Of a stretch of 64,000 nt of DNA, positions 28,714 through 37,204 are shown piece after piece. Position 1 is the first letter of the stretch. The number at the start of each line of letters is the position of its first letter. The notes under the pieces were generated by a model. That model worked only from the letters and a program-made list of their open reading frames with translations. It searched no databases and was not told the DNA's origin. Origin of the DNA: Shewanella insulae (GTDB taxonomy: Bacteria; Pseudomonadota; Gammaproteobacteria; Enterobacterales; Shewanellaceae); NCBI RefSeq assembly GCF_009831655.1, contig NZ_WRPA01000015.1:47237-111236 (forward strand), given 5' to 3'. A program made the translations under genes and the position numbers.

Positions 28714-29010
28714 ATGTCTGCACCCGTCACACTCATCAACCCCTTCAAGGTTCCCGCCGACAAGCTGGAGGCCGCCATCGAATATTGGGAAGCCCACCGC
28801 GACTTCATGGCCCAGCAACCCGGCTACCTCTCGACGCAGCTGCACCAGTCCCTAGACGAGGGTGCTACCTACCAGCTAATCAACGTCGCCATCTGGCAGA
28901 GCGAGGCCGACTTCTACCAAGCCGCCCAGAAAATGCGTCAGGCACTCGGCCACATCCAGGTAGAGGGGCTCAGCGGCAACCCGGCCCTCTACCGCGTAAT
29001 CAGAACCTAA
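28714..29010 (+). CDS. Antibiotic biosynthesis monooxygenase (ABM) domain protein
   Basis: 98-residue dimeric ferredoxin-fold ABM protein. Features are TLINPFKVPADKLEAAIEYW, RDFMAQQPGYLSTQLHQSLD and the C-terminal half with YQLINVAIWQSEADFYQA. The ATG at 28714 is chosen because GGAGG (28701-28705) precedes it by 8 bp; an ATG at 28699 overlaps the upstream stop. Such proteins may oxidise quinone-like or polyketide compounds. Likely cotranscribed with the small membrane protein under MarR control. Confidence 0.85.
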   Translation: MSAPVTLINPFKVPADKLEAAIEYWEAHRDFMAQQPGYLSTQLHQSLDEGATYQLINVAIWQSEADFYQAAQKMRQALGHIQVEGLSGNPALYRVIRT

Positions 29011-29037
29011 AAGGAGTAGGCCGAATCCAAGCCACAA

Positions 29038-29521
29038 TCCCCCAATACAGGTTGCGGCTACAACAAATCCATCAAAGTCACCGACGACTAAATGGGATTC
29101 TGAGGGGAAAACAAAGCATAAGCCCCCAAAATTAAATGCGGGTTGTGGCTACAACAGATCCCCATCGAAGTTGCCAACTAAATGGATACAGCAGGCAAAA
29201 CAATCCGCAGCCTGAACCCAAATGCCGGTTGTGGCTACAAGAAATCCCCATCGAAGTTGCCGAAATGCGTAGATGAAAATGCCGTATAGCCATCATGGAC
29301 GATGGCTAAGGCTCGGAGGGACAGGAGTCCCATCCGAGTCGTTAGGCGATTTTCATTGAAGCATGAGGAGCAACAACTTCGTCGGGGCGGCACGGGGAGA
29401 TGCAAGAGGGGGATTGCTGGAGATCCCCCTCTTGCCCTGGTGTGGAACGGAGTTCCACGACTTACCTCGACCGTCAGGTCGCACATCCCACTCCGCTAAT
29501 CCAAAGAGCGTTTGGAAAACG
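29038..29521 (+). repeat. Hairpin-rich repeat, copy 3, with extra head modules
   Basis: Three successive copies of the head module (GGTTGYGGCTACAA ... ATCRAAGT) start near 29050, 29143 and 29226. Then come GCCATC-ATGGAC-GATGGC (29289-29306) and nested GGGAC-AGGA-GTCCC (29318-29331). The 95-bp block shared with copy 2 follows, with GAGGGGGAT/ATCCCCCTC, GTGGAAC-GGA-GTTCCAC and CGACC-GTCA-GGTCG. Non-coding; short ORFs across it are artefacts of the repeats. Confidence 0.85.
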
Positions 29522-29626
29522 AATGAACGTCCGCATTCACTCAAAATTCAACCGCTTCCCTAAGTGCCTATACTACAAGTACAATGATAACTCTTAGGAC
29601 AAGTTGGCAAGACCAAAGGAAAGGCG

Positions 29627-32600
29627 ATGACACTAAAGGAAGATGTCAACAAGCTCACTCAGGCCCTGGAGGCGATGCAGTCACAACAGGCATCGGACCG
29701 CGCGGCGCTCACGAGTCAGTTAGCGGAGTTTAGCCAGCAACTGGCCGAGCTCAACGCGCGGGTAAATGCCCTGGAGGGCTATGACCAGGCCGAGGCTTCG
29801 GATCTGGCGCTGTCGCAACAAGCACTTTCAACCCAAGAGAAGGCTACGCAAGATGACTCACAGCAGCCTCATTTAACTTCGGCGTCAAGCCACTCAAACC
29901 AATACCTGCCATGGCAGACCCCGCCAGAGCCTTCACAAGCAGCGCAGTCAGAGCAGACTCATTCATCCCAGCAAGGCGAACTCAGCCAGCAGGCCGATAC
30001 CAGCTATCGCCATGACGCCTGGCAGCGCCAGACGCCTCAAGCAGAGGAACAAGTTAAGGCTCAAGCTCCAACTCGCTCAAACAGAACCACAAAACAGAAG
30101 GCCAGCACTCCCGGCATTGGCCAACAGCTGGCCAACTCGGTGGGGCAGCTACAGGGCTCGCTGGGGCAGCTAGTCAACCTGCTGCTCGGCCCCTTCGGCG
30201 GGCTCGGCGAGCAGGCCAAGGCCTTCTATCAACACTATCAGGCCAAGGGACAGGGCGCGGTATTTCTGATGACACTGGCGGGCATTGTCACCCTGACCTT
30301 GGGCTTCGGCTACCTGCTGCAATACTCCATTAACCACTGGTTCTCCGAGCTTGGCAAGGCCATGCTAGGGCTTATCACGGCCAATGGCGTGATCGCCGGC
30401 GGCCTGTTTATCCGGCGAGCGCGGCCCGGCATGGAGGACTATGCCTCAGGCATAGTGGGCCTTGGCATCATCTTGAATTACCTCTCCATCTATTTCCTCG
30501 GCCCCTACTTTGAGCTGATACCAGAGAGCGCCGCCCTATTGCTGATGCTGATGAACACCCTGCTGGGTTACGGTCTGGCGATGAAACTGGAGACCAAGGT
30601 GGTGGCCATCATCGCCCTGTGCGGCGGCTCGCTGGCGCCGCTTATGCTGCTCGATGCCAGCCAGGCACCACTGCTCTACCTGCCCTACCTGCTGATCATC
30701 GGCGCCTGCTCCCTGGTGCAGAGTCACAGGCTGAACTGGCCCGTACTGCTGGAGATAACCGCGCTGCTGCATATCGCCTGCGTGCAGCTGCTGAGCTTCT
30801 TCCTGTTTCTGCCGCTGGCGCCAATCGACACCATGGCGATGCTGGCGCTGGGGTGCATTAACGCCCTCTTCTATCTCTATGGCCTGGGTAGCCTGTGGTT
30901 ACAGGCCAAGCGTGAGCCAAGTGCGCGCCTGCTCATGGTGCCTGTGGCCATGCTCTGTTTTACCCTCTATACACTGGGGGAATTTACCCCTTACGCCGGC
31001 GAGCTGTTCGCGATCAACGCTGCCATCTGCGCCCTGCTCTATTGGAAGATACGACGCGATAACCTGATAGCGCCGCTGATGCTGGCTGCAGCCGGGGTGT
31101 TCGCCGGGGTGGCCGCGCTCTACCTCATCAGCGCCGATCTCCTTGGTTTGGTGCTGTTGATCGAGGCCCTATTGCTACTCTGGCTCGGCGCTAAGCATGA
31201 CTTTATCGCCATTCGCACCGAGGCCTATATCCTGCTGGCCTTGGGCCTTGGCAGTAACCTGCTGACCCTGTTCGACAGCCTGGCGGTGAGTCACCGCGAG
31301 CTGGGGGGCGCTGCGGGAATGACCGATAACCTTATCCTCATTCTCACCCTGGCGCTGAGCTGCGCCGCCGGTTATCAGGCGATACGCCTGATTGACGCCC
31401 TGGGGGATAAGCTTGCTGAGGGCGAGCAACTCCTGCGCCGCGCCCTGCAGGGAGCTTTTGGTCAGCTGCTGGCGATCACAGCACTGTTTATCGGCTATTG
31501 CTTAAGCCCAGATTATTACCTCAATGGCCTGCCACTCATCGCCCTGATGCTGCTCTACCTCGGCAGACGAGACGAGCTGCGCTTTACCGAGATCATGGCC
31601 TGGTTCTGGCTACTGCCACTGGGCGGCCTTATCATGCTGGGCATGCTCGAGGCGGGCAGCGTTAACTTTGCCCAGCAGCCCCTCAACGCCAAACTGGCGC
31701 GTATCGAACTGTTCAGCTGCCTGCTGCTGGCCTACTACTGGTATAAGCGATACACACCTCAGTCGCCTCTGGTGAGCCTGGCCTACTATGTACAGCTCAT
31801 CTGTTACCTGGCCCTGCCGCTCCTGCTGCTGCCTAAGGTGCTGCGCAGCTATCTAGCGCTGCTGCCCATCTACCTCTGGCTGGCAAGCGCCATGGCCCTC
31901 GGCCTTGCAAGGTTTGTGCGCCACAGGAGCCTAGTGATCGAAACGCAAGTGCTGTGTGCAACAGCCATGTTGTTTACCGCCATCAGCTGCCTGGACAACC
32001 AATGGCAGGGATTAGTCGCCCTCGCCATAGGCGCACTGGCACTGGGCACAGTGCACGGCCGTTATGGGCAGCTGGACAGGCGCTGGCGCATATTATTGCG
32101 CTTCCCCTGGCAGTTGAGTCCCTTCTATTTTGCCTTGGTAGTGGCCGTTGCCGTGCAGACCCTGTCCGGGCTTATCGCCCCAGGATGGTCCCTAGTATTC
32201 CTGGGACTGACCGGTTACTTTGCCCTGCTGCTCGAGCGCGACAATGCCCTGGGCAGACGTTTCGCCAAGGCGCTGAAACCAGGTTACGATCTCGCCTATG
32301 GCCAGCTTCTCCTGCTGCCGCTGGCGCCCATCATATTGCATGGCGATCGCCCCCTGGGGCTGAATATGAGCAGCCTGCTGTTTAGCCTCAGCGAGCTGGG
32401 CATACTCGTGGTGCTCGCCTGGTATCTAAAGGGCAAGCGACTCGGCATAGAGTCTCACAAGAAGCTGCTGCCAAAACCCGCCCTGGCCTGGGGCTGGCAC
32501 AGCCTGCTGGCGGTGAGCTATTTTCTCTGGAGCTACCAGCTGGGCACTCAGATCGCCGCGCCGGTTAGCAGCATCTTGCTGGTGAGCCATGGCAGCGCGC

Positions 32601-32812
32601 TCATGTTCCTCAGCCTGCGGCCACAACAGGCCAGTCTGATACGCATGGCGGGGATCCTCTTCGGCCTCGCCTGCCTCAAGATCTTGGTTATCGACATGGC
32701 CTCCTTCGTGCTGGTGCAGAAGGTGGTGGCCTTCATCATAATTGGCATCATATTGCTGACGGTGGCCTACTTCTATCAGAAGCAGAAGAACCGTTTGTTG
32801 GCTCAAGGCTAG
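29627..32812 (+). CDS. DUF2339 multi-spanning membrane protein
   Basis: 1061 residues. The N-terminus (1-50) is a coiled coil (LTQALEAMQSQQ..., LAELNARVNALEG), followed by a Gln/Ser-rich low-complexity linker (about 55-165) and then about 25 hydrophobic helices to the C-terminus. The first helix block AKGQGAVFLMTLAGIVTLTLGFGYLLQ and the length match the DUF2339 family. Function unknown; it is a large polytopic inner-membrane protein. Start ATG 29627 follows GGAAAGGCG. It is a single-gene unit. Confidence 0.85.
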   Translation: MTLKEDVNKLTQALEAMQSQQASDRAALTSQLAEFSQQLAELNARVNALEGYDQAEASDLALSQQALSTQEKATQDDSQQPHLTSASSHSNQYLPWQTPPEPSQAAQSEQTHSSQQGELSQQADTSYRHDAWQRQTPQAEEQVKAQAPTRSNRTTKQKASTPGIGQQLANSVGQLQGSLGQLVNLLLGPFGGLGEQAKAFYQHYQAKGQGAVFLMTLAGIVTLTLGFGYLLQYSINHWFSELGKAMLGLITANGVIAGGLFIRRARPGMEDYASGIVGLGIILNYLSIYFLGPYFELIPESAALLLMLMNTLLGYGLAMKLETKVVAIIALCGGSLAPLMLLDASQAPLLYLPYLLIIGACSLVQSHRLNWPVLLEITALLHIACVQLLSFFLFLPLAPIDTMAMLALGCINALFYLYGLGSLWLQAKREPSARLLMVPVAMLCFTLYTLGEFTPYAGELFAINAAICALLYWKIRRDNLIAPLMLAAAGVFAGVAALYLISADLLGLVLLIEALLLLWLGAKHDFIAIRTEAYILLALGLGSNLLTLFDSLAVSHRELGGAAGMTDNLILILTLALSCAAGYQAIRLIDALGDKLAEGEQLLRRALQGAFGQLLAITALFIGYCLSPDYYLNGLPLIALMLLYLGRRDELRFTEIMAWFWLLPLGGLIMLGMLEAGSVNFAQQPLNAKLARIELFSCLLLAYYWYKRYTPQSPLVSLAYYVQLICYLALPLLLLPKVLRSYLALLPIYLWLASAMALGLARFVRHRSLVIETQVLCATAMLFTAISCLDNQWQGLVALAIGALALGTVHGRYGQLDRRWRILLRFPWQLSPFYFALVVAVAVQTLSGLIAPGWSLVFLGLTGYFALLLERDNALGRRFAKALKPGYDLAYGQLLLLPLAPIILHGDRPLGLNMSSLLFSLSELGILVVLAWYLKGKRLGIESHKKLLPKPALAWGWHSLLAVSYFLWSYQLGTQIAAPVSSILLVSHGSALMFLSLRPQQASLIRMAGILFGLACLKILVIDMASFVLVQKVVAFIIIGIILLTVAYFYQKQKNRLLAQG

Positions 32813-32824
32813 TTTTCTTTCCCC

Positions 32825-32856
32825 CACCTAGTGGCAATCACAGCTGCCACTAGGTG
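32825..32856. terminator. Perfect 12-bp inverted repeat after the DUF2339 gene, possible terminator
   Basis: CACCTAGTGGCA-ATCACAGC-TGCCACTAGGTG, 12 bp after the stop. The stem is strong but no T run follows (TATCGCTTTG), so termination would be Rho-assisted or the hairpin could stabilise the mRNA end. Confidence 0.55.
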
Positions 32857-33081
32857 TATCGCTTTGTTGGCTATGCTAGCCATTCCCACTCTTCCTCCCA
32901 GTAGGCAGGCTTTGGAGCCAATCATATTGAAGCTTTCCACGAGTTAACTGTGACGTGAGCCGCAGAAATTTTGACCAATTCGTGCTACAAGGATCTTTCG
33001 GCAAATGATTAATTTTTAGACATAAGATCTATAAAATGTGCCTGTTAAAGCCATGGAAACCTGCCGAGAGAGGATATTGTC

Positions 33082-34059
33082 ATGCTAAAGAAGGTGAGCC
33101 GACTCGATTACTATACTCTGCAGGTATTTATCGGGCTGGTTGAACTTAAGAGTGGCAGCGCGGTGGCTGAGCGGCTGCGCACCACCCAGTCTAAGGTGAG
33201 TCGTAGCCTCACCTGTTTGCGTGAGGTACTGGAAGATGAGCTCTTTATCCGCCAGCAGTATGGCTTCGAGCCCAACCAGGTCGCCTTAACCATCTACCCT
33301 ATGGTACAGACCATAGTTGAGCAGTACGACAAGATAGTTGCGGCCACCATAGACAGGGGCGCCGAGCCCTATCAGCTCAGCGTGGCAACCTACGAGCAGT
33401 GGTCACTGATGGTGATGAATAGTGTGCACAACACCTGCAATTGTATCGAGGGGGGTGTCAGCATCAATATTCAGCCTTGGAGCGACAAGGTCAATCAACG
33501 TCTGTGTCAGGGCAAGGTGGATTGCAGCATCTCCACCGAGCCTATCGACCATCCCATGGTTAACAACTATAAGCTGGGAGATATCAATCATTTCTTTATC
33601 GTGACGAGACGCGGGCACCCGCTGCTATACAGCACAGCCCCTATGACAGAGCTGTTCGACTATCACATGGCTCTGGTCAATACCCACCTTCATGAACAGG
33701 AGCCCCACCCCATAGAGCTATACGCCAGATCCCAAAAGATCGACATTCATGTGGCACTCAAGAGCCCTAGCCTACGAATGTTGGTGGATCATGTCAGTCA
33801 CAGCGAAGATGTCGCCCTGCTCTCCTCGGCCATGTCTATGGCCTATTTCGAGAATCGCGACGATGTAGACTATCTGGATGTGTCCAAGATCTGGCTACAA
33901 ACCAGTGGCCTGACGGGAGAAAGTTATTATCTTCACTGCCATAAGAGCATTAAGCCGCAGCTGGCAAATTGCCTGCGCTACCTCCTCACTGAGAAGCTCA
34001 ATGAGATGCAAACCCACTGCGACGAGGCCGTTCAGGAACGAATCGCTAACCCAGCCTAA
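33082..34059 (+). CDS. LysR-family transcriptional regulator
   Basis: 325 residues. The N-terminal winged helix (about 8-67) contains TLQVFIGLVELKSGSAVAER and TTQSKVSRSLTCLREVLED, followed by a LysR-type effector domain. It faces another LysR gene tail to tail with 11 bp between stops. The two share DNA-binding features (TQSKVSR / APKVSR, DELFIR / DPLFIR, GFEPNQ / GLEPNE), which suggests paralogues. Target unknown. Confidence 0.85.
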   Translation: MLKKVSRLDYYTLQVFIGLVELKSGSAVAERLRTTQSKVSRSLTCLREVLEDELFIRQQYGFEPNQVALTIYPMVQTIVEQYDKIVAATIDRGAEPYQLSVATYEQWSLMVMNSVHNTCNCIEGGVSINIQPWSDKVNQRLCQGKVDCSISTEPIDHPMVNNYKLGDINHFFIVTRRGHPLLYSTAPMTELFDYHMALVNTHLHEQEPHPIELYARSQKIDIHVALKSPSLRMLVDHVSHSEDVALLSSAMSMAYFENRDDVDYLDVSKIWLQTSGLTGESYYLHCHKSIKPQLANCLRYLLTEKLNEMQTHCDEAVQERIANPA

Positions 34060-34070
34060 GAATACAACGG

Positions 34071-35045
34071 CTAGTGCACGCTCTGACTGATCAGTAACCT
34101 GATCTCCTGCCTCAACCAGTCTAGGTGGGTACAGCTATGCTGCCTGGCGCTCAGCAGATACAGCCTGGGATAGGCTTGATCCCGATACAAACGCTCCGTG
34201 TCATTGGCCGACAGACAACAGACATGCAGGCCAGGTAACAGCTCGCTCTGCTCATACACCTTGTTATAGGGCAGCAGACTCACGGTTTTGTCGTCGGAGA
34301 GGTAGCGAAATAGCTGATGAAACCCCAGCCCCTCCAGCCCCAGATCTGTGGGCGCCAGATGACAGGCCAGCTTTTGCTGCCGACAGTAGCGCAAGAAAGG
34401 ATCCGGCGACTGTTTGTCTATCTGACTGAAGGCACTCAGGTAGGGATAGGCGGCTATATTGGCCAGGCTGATCTCCTGGTGCAAGATAGGATGATTGAGG
34501 GAGCAGAGCAGGTACAGATGGGTTAGCTGCTTAAGGGGCTCGACCTCAAGGCGCGAGTCTTGCAGCCCTTCCGCCGAGGACTCGCTGAGAATCGCCAAGT
34601 CCACCAGCCCCTGAGCCAGATCTTCAATGATATCGGCCGAGCCGGAACGCAACTCATAGCTAATAGGCAGCTGCGCCTCGCTGATAGCGCCACTCAAACG
34701 TTGGGGCAGATGGGCGATCAGCAGATCACTCACATAGATCACCATATTGTGGCTAGCAGCCATGCCATGACACAGCTCCAACTGATGCAGCTGCTCGCCG
34801 CACTGCACCAGGGCTTTCACCAAGGGATAGAGCTGGCGGGTAAACTCATTGGGTTCCAGGCCATGCTTCTTTCGAATGAAGAGGGGATCGTTAAAGATCA
34901 TCCTGGCTTGTTGTAGACAGCGGCTCACCTTAGGCGCCGGTATATTCATCTCTATGGCAACAGAAGAGGCAGAATGTTTTTCATACAAATTAACTAATAT
35001 ATTGGCGCTAAGCATATCTAAACTATCTAGAGTCATATTTTTCAT
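34071..35045 (-). CDS. LysR-family transcriptional regulator, divergent from the respiratory module
   Basis: 324 residues with an N-terminal helix-turn-helix (about 10-70: SVAIEMNIPAPKVSRCLQQA, DPLFIRKKHGLEPNE) and an effector-binding C-terminal part. It is transcribed away from the DUF2726-like/cytochrome/NrfD cluster across a 381-bp AT-rich spacer, so it is the natural candidate to control that cluster; this is inferred from position only. Confidence 0.82.
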   Translation of the reverse strand: MKNMTLDSLDMLSANILVNLYEKHSASSVAIEMNIPAPKVSRCLQQARMIFNDPLFIRKKHGLEPNEFTRQLYPLVKALVQCGEQLHQLELCHGMAASHNMVIYVSDLLIAHLPQRLSGAISEAQLPISYELRSGSADIIEDLAQGLVDLAILSESSAEGLQDSRLEVEPLKQLTHLYLLCSLNHPILHQEISLANIAAYPYLSAFSQIDKQSPDPFLRYCRQQKLACHLAPTDLGLEGLGFHQLFRYLSDDKTVSLLPYNKVYEQSELLPGLHVCCLSANDTERLYRDQAYPRLYLLSARQHSCTHLDWLRQEIRLLISQSVH

Positions 35046-35426
35046 TTAAAAATACCTCTCCCGACAATTAATATACCCATCCAGAGTATAGTAAATATAA
35101 TAAACCTGACAATAGGCTCATTACTTTTAAATAAAATAAATAAAGTAGAACCCGATCACACCTTTAAATTTCAACTATTTACAAGGCACACCCAAGACAC
35201 TATTTTTCAAGAAGTTTAAATCTAACCCCTCGTAAAAACACAGATATCCAAGAAATAAAACACAGATATCCAAGGATTGATTATCTGCAAAATGAAATAG
35301 CTAAAAATAAGTATCTGACCCAGACCTAAATTTTAATAATCCGATTTTAATAGTTATTGTAAATATTCCGCGCAACGTAATAATTAAGTGGAGAGTTAAA
35401 AATGAAAATAACCATGGAGGTTTATC
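35046..35426. promoter_or_regulatory. AT-rich divergent promoter region with an 18-bp direct repeat
   Basis: AAAACACAGATATCCAAG occurs twice (35235-35252 and 35257-35274, 22 bp apart), which looks like tandem binding sites for a regulator such as the adjacent LysR protein. The region separates the LysR gene from the respiratory module. No gene is seen in it. Confidence 0.55.
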
Positions 35427-35936
35427 ATGAACACCACCGCTACCGTTATTTTAAGTTACGCGTTTATGTACTTTGTTTTGTTCGTCATTTGTCCTCTCGT
35501 CATCGTGACCTTTGTCATGACGTGCATTAAGTTCTTTAGCTCAAGCGAGGCGCAGCTGGTCGATGCCGCTGTGAGCATCAAGCCACATTTACTCGATAAA
35601 GAATCTATGCATTTTCTCAAAGGCCTGAAGGCCATCGCCGCCAATCGCTACGATATCCTTTATGGCGCATCACTGGTGAATGTAGTCGACATAGATGATT
35701 CAATCAAAAACCATGACGAAGTGCAGGACTTCATGGAGCACTGCCACCTTGATTACGTGGTCGTCGACAACGAATCTTCTGCGGTCAAACTCGTAGTGAG
35801 CAACCCTGCGGCGAGCTCTCCCGAGCAGATGAAATTTGTCGAAAAATGTTTGGACTACATTGGGGTTCAATTCATTAAGCTGGACAAAGACAAGCATTGT
35901 GACGAGGCGCTGCTGCGTACAGCACTCGCCGCCTGA
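35427..35936 (+). CDS. Membrane-anchored DUF2726-like protein
   Basis: 169 residues. One N-terminal membrane helix (about 8-32, FMYFVLFVICPLVIVTFVM) is followed by a domain resembling DUF2726 (HFLKGLKAIAANRYDILYGASLV, then HLDYVVVDNESSAVKLVV and FIKLDKDKHCDEALLRTAL). DUF2726 has a restriction-endonuclease-like fold; here the usual ELD catalytic core appears altered, so nuclease activity is doubtful. The GGAGG ribosome site is 8 bp before the ATG. It precedes the cytochrome gene by 97 bp, so it may or may not belong to that operon. Confidence 0.6.
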   Translation: MNTTATVILSYAFMYFVLFVICPLVIVTFVMTCIKFFSSSEAQLVDAAVSIKPHLLDKESMHFLKGLKAIAANRYDILYGASLVNVVDIDDSIKNHDEVQDFMEHCHLDYVVVDNESSAVKLVVSNPAASSPEQMKFVEKCLDYIGVQFIKLDKDKHCDEALLRTALAA

Positions 35937-36033
35937 TGTGTCTCTATCACAGCGATTCCCGATGAGCGTCAAACCTACCGCTTGACGCTCCTGTTCCCCC
36001 GAACTCATGCTCACTGAGGTGTAAGGATGCATT

Positions 36034-36501
36034 ATGTATCGAATTACCCCTTGCACTGCCTTGCTGCTGGTCAGCGCCTTGGCCCTTGGGCTTACCGGCC
36101 TCATGTCGGCCTCCACCTTCGCCGCCGACGAGCAAGCCAGCCGCAGCTGCATCAAATGTCATAAACGTAACGGTAAACTCGAGGGCGTACATGCCAGCCC
36201 CGGCCTGGCCATTCTCTGCCAGGACTGTCACGGCCCTAAGGGCACGCACCCGAAGAAGGGTTCCACGCTCAACACATTTGGCCCAGATAGCCCACTTACC
36301 GCTGAGCAACGCACAGAGATCTGCCTGACCTGTCACGACCATCAGGCCCTGGGTGAGGTTGAATGGACCCACAATGTGCATGCCAACCGCCTTGGCTGCG
36401 ATCAGTGCCATAAGCTCCATCCCGAGACGGACCCCATGTTGTCCCTCAATACGCAGCAACATAGCCAGCTGTGTGTGGGCTGCCATAAGGTCAAACAATA
36501 G
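36034..36501 (+). CDS. nrfB: Periplasmic pentahaem cytochrome c (NrfB-like)
   Basis: 155 residues with a signal peptide (about 1-31, cleaved after STFAA) and five haem-binding motifs in order: CIKCH, CQDCH, CLTCH, CDQCH and CVGCH. Additional histidines can serve as distal ligands. Size and haem count fit NrfB, the electron carrier to nitrite reductase NrfA, but no nrfA is present in the window. It probably passes electrons from the NrfC/D-like subunits encoded next to an unknown periplasmic reductase. Confidence 0.85.
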   Translation: MYRITPCTALLLVSALALGLTGLMSASTFAADEQASRSCIKCHKRNGKLEGVHASPGLAILCQDCHGPKGTHPKKGSTLNTFGPDSPLTAEQRTEICLTCHDHQALGEVEWTHNVHANRLGCDQCHKLHPETDPMLSLNTQQHSQLCVGCHKVKQ

Positions 36502-36511
36502 GAGGCCTGTG

Positions 36512-37204
36512 ATGCAAGTATCTAAACGTCAATTTCTCAAGGGTGTTGGCGCCTTGCTGGCTGGAGCCTCTTTTTATGGCGTAACCCGCTCGCCCCAGGC
36601 CGACTCGACTCAGGCGGCTGAGGCGACTCCCGAAATCAAATATGCCATGGTACATGACGAAAACGCCTGCATCGGCTGCAACGCCTGCATTGATGCCTGT
36701 CGCGAGGTCAATCATGTTCCCGACGGCGTGAGTCGGGTGAAAATAGAGCGCAGCGGCCCCTTTGGCGAATATCCAGAGCAAAGCTATCGCTTCAGCCGTG
36801 TCTCTTGTCAGCACTGCGAAGCCGCGCCCTGTGTCAGGGTATGCCCAACCGGCGCCGCCTATATAGATAAAGCGACCGGCATAGTCGCGGTCAATAGCGA
36901 CCGCTGCGTGGGCTGCCAGTACTGCATCGCCGCCTGCCCCTATCAGGTCAGGTATATCCACCCCGAGACCCGCACCGCCGACAAGTGCGACTTCTGTCAG
37001 AAGAGTCGCCTGGCCAAGGGACTAGAACCCGCCTGCGTCGAGGCCTGTCCCACCAAGGCACTGACCTTCGGCAACCTCAAAGATCCCGAGTCGGATCTGG
37101 TGAAACTGCTGAAAGCCAAACCCAGCTACCGCGCCAAGGTGGATCTGGGCACCCGGCCTAAGCTGTTCCATATTCAAACCATAGATGGGGAGATAATGCT
37201 ATGA
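36512..37204 (+). CDS. nrfC: NrfC-like four-cluster ferredoxin subunit with Lys-Arg Tat signal
   Basis: 230 residues from the ATG at 36512, with AGGAGG just before it. The N-terminus SKRQFLKGVGALLAG is a Tat-type signal in which the first Arg of the twin-Arg pair is Lys. Four Cys groups for 4Fe-4S clusters follow: CIGCNACIDAC, CQHCEAAPCVRVCP, CVGCQYCIAACP and CDFCQK...CVEACP. It would link the membrane quinol subunit to the cytochrome. The stop overlaps the NrfD-like gene by 4 bp. Confidence 0.88.
   Translation: MQVSKRQFLKGVGALLAGASFYGVTRSPQADSTQAAEATPEIKYAMVHDENACIGCNACIDACREVNHVPDGVSRVKIERSGPFGEYPEQSYRFSRVSCQHCEAAPCVRVCPTGAAYIDKATGIVAVNSDRCVGCQYCIAACPYQVRYIHPETRTADKCDFCQKSRLAKGLEPACVEACPTKALTFGNLKDPESDLVKLLKAKPSYRAKVDLGTRPKLFHIQTIDGEIML

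Noticed and set aside
26063..29521. Hairpin repeats as a CRISPR array
   Set aside because: Repeats are modular, irregularly spaced and of unequal length, with no constant direct repeat/spacer pattern and no cas genes.
27336..29597. Short ORFs of 60-90 codons across repeat copies 2 and 3
   Set aside because: They appear in several frames because the repeated DNA is the same; no ribosome sites and no homology.
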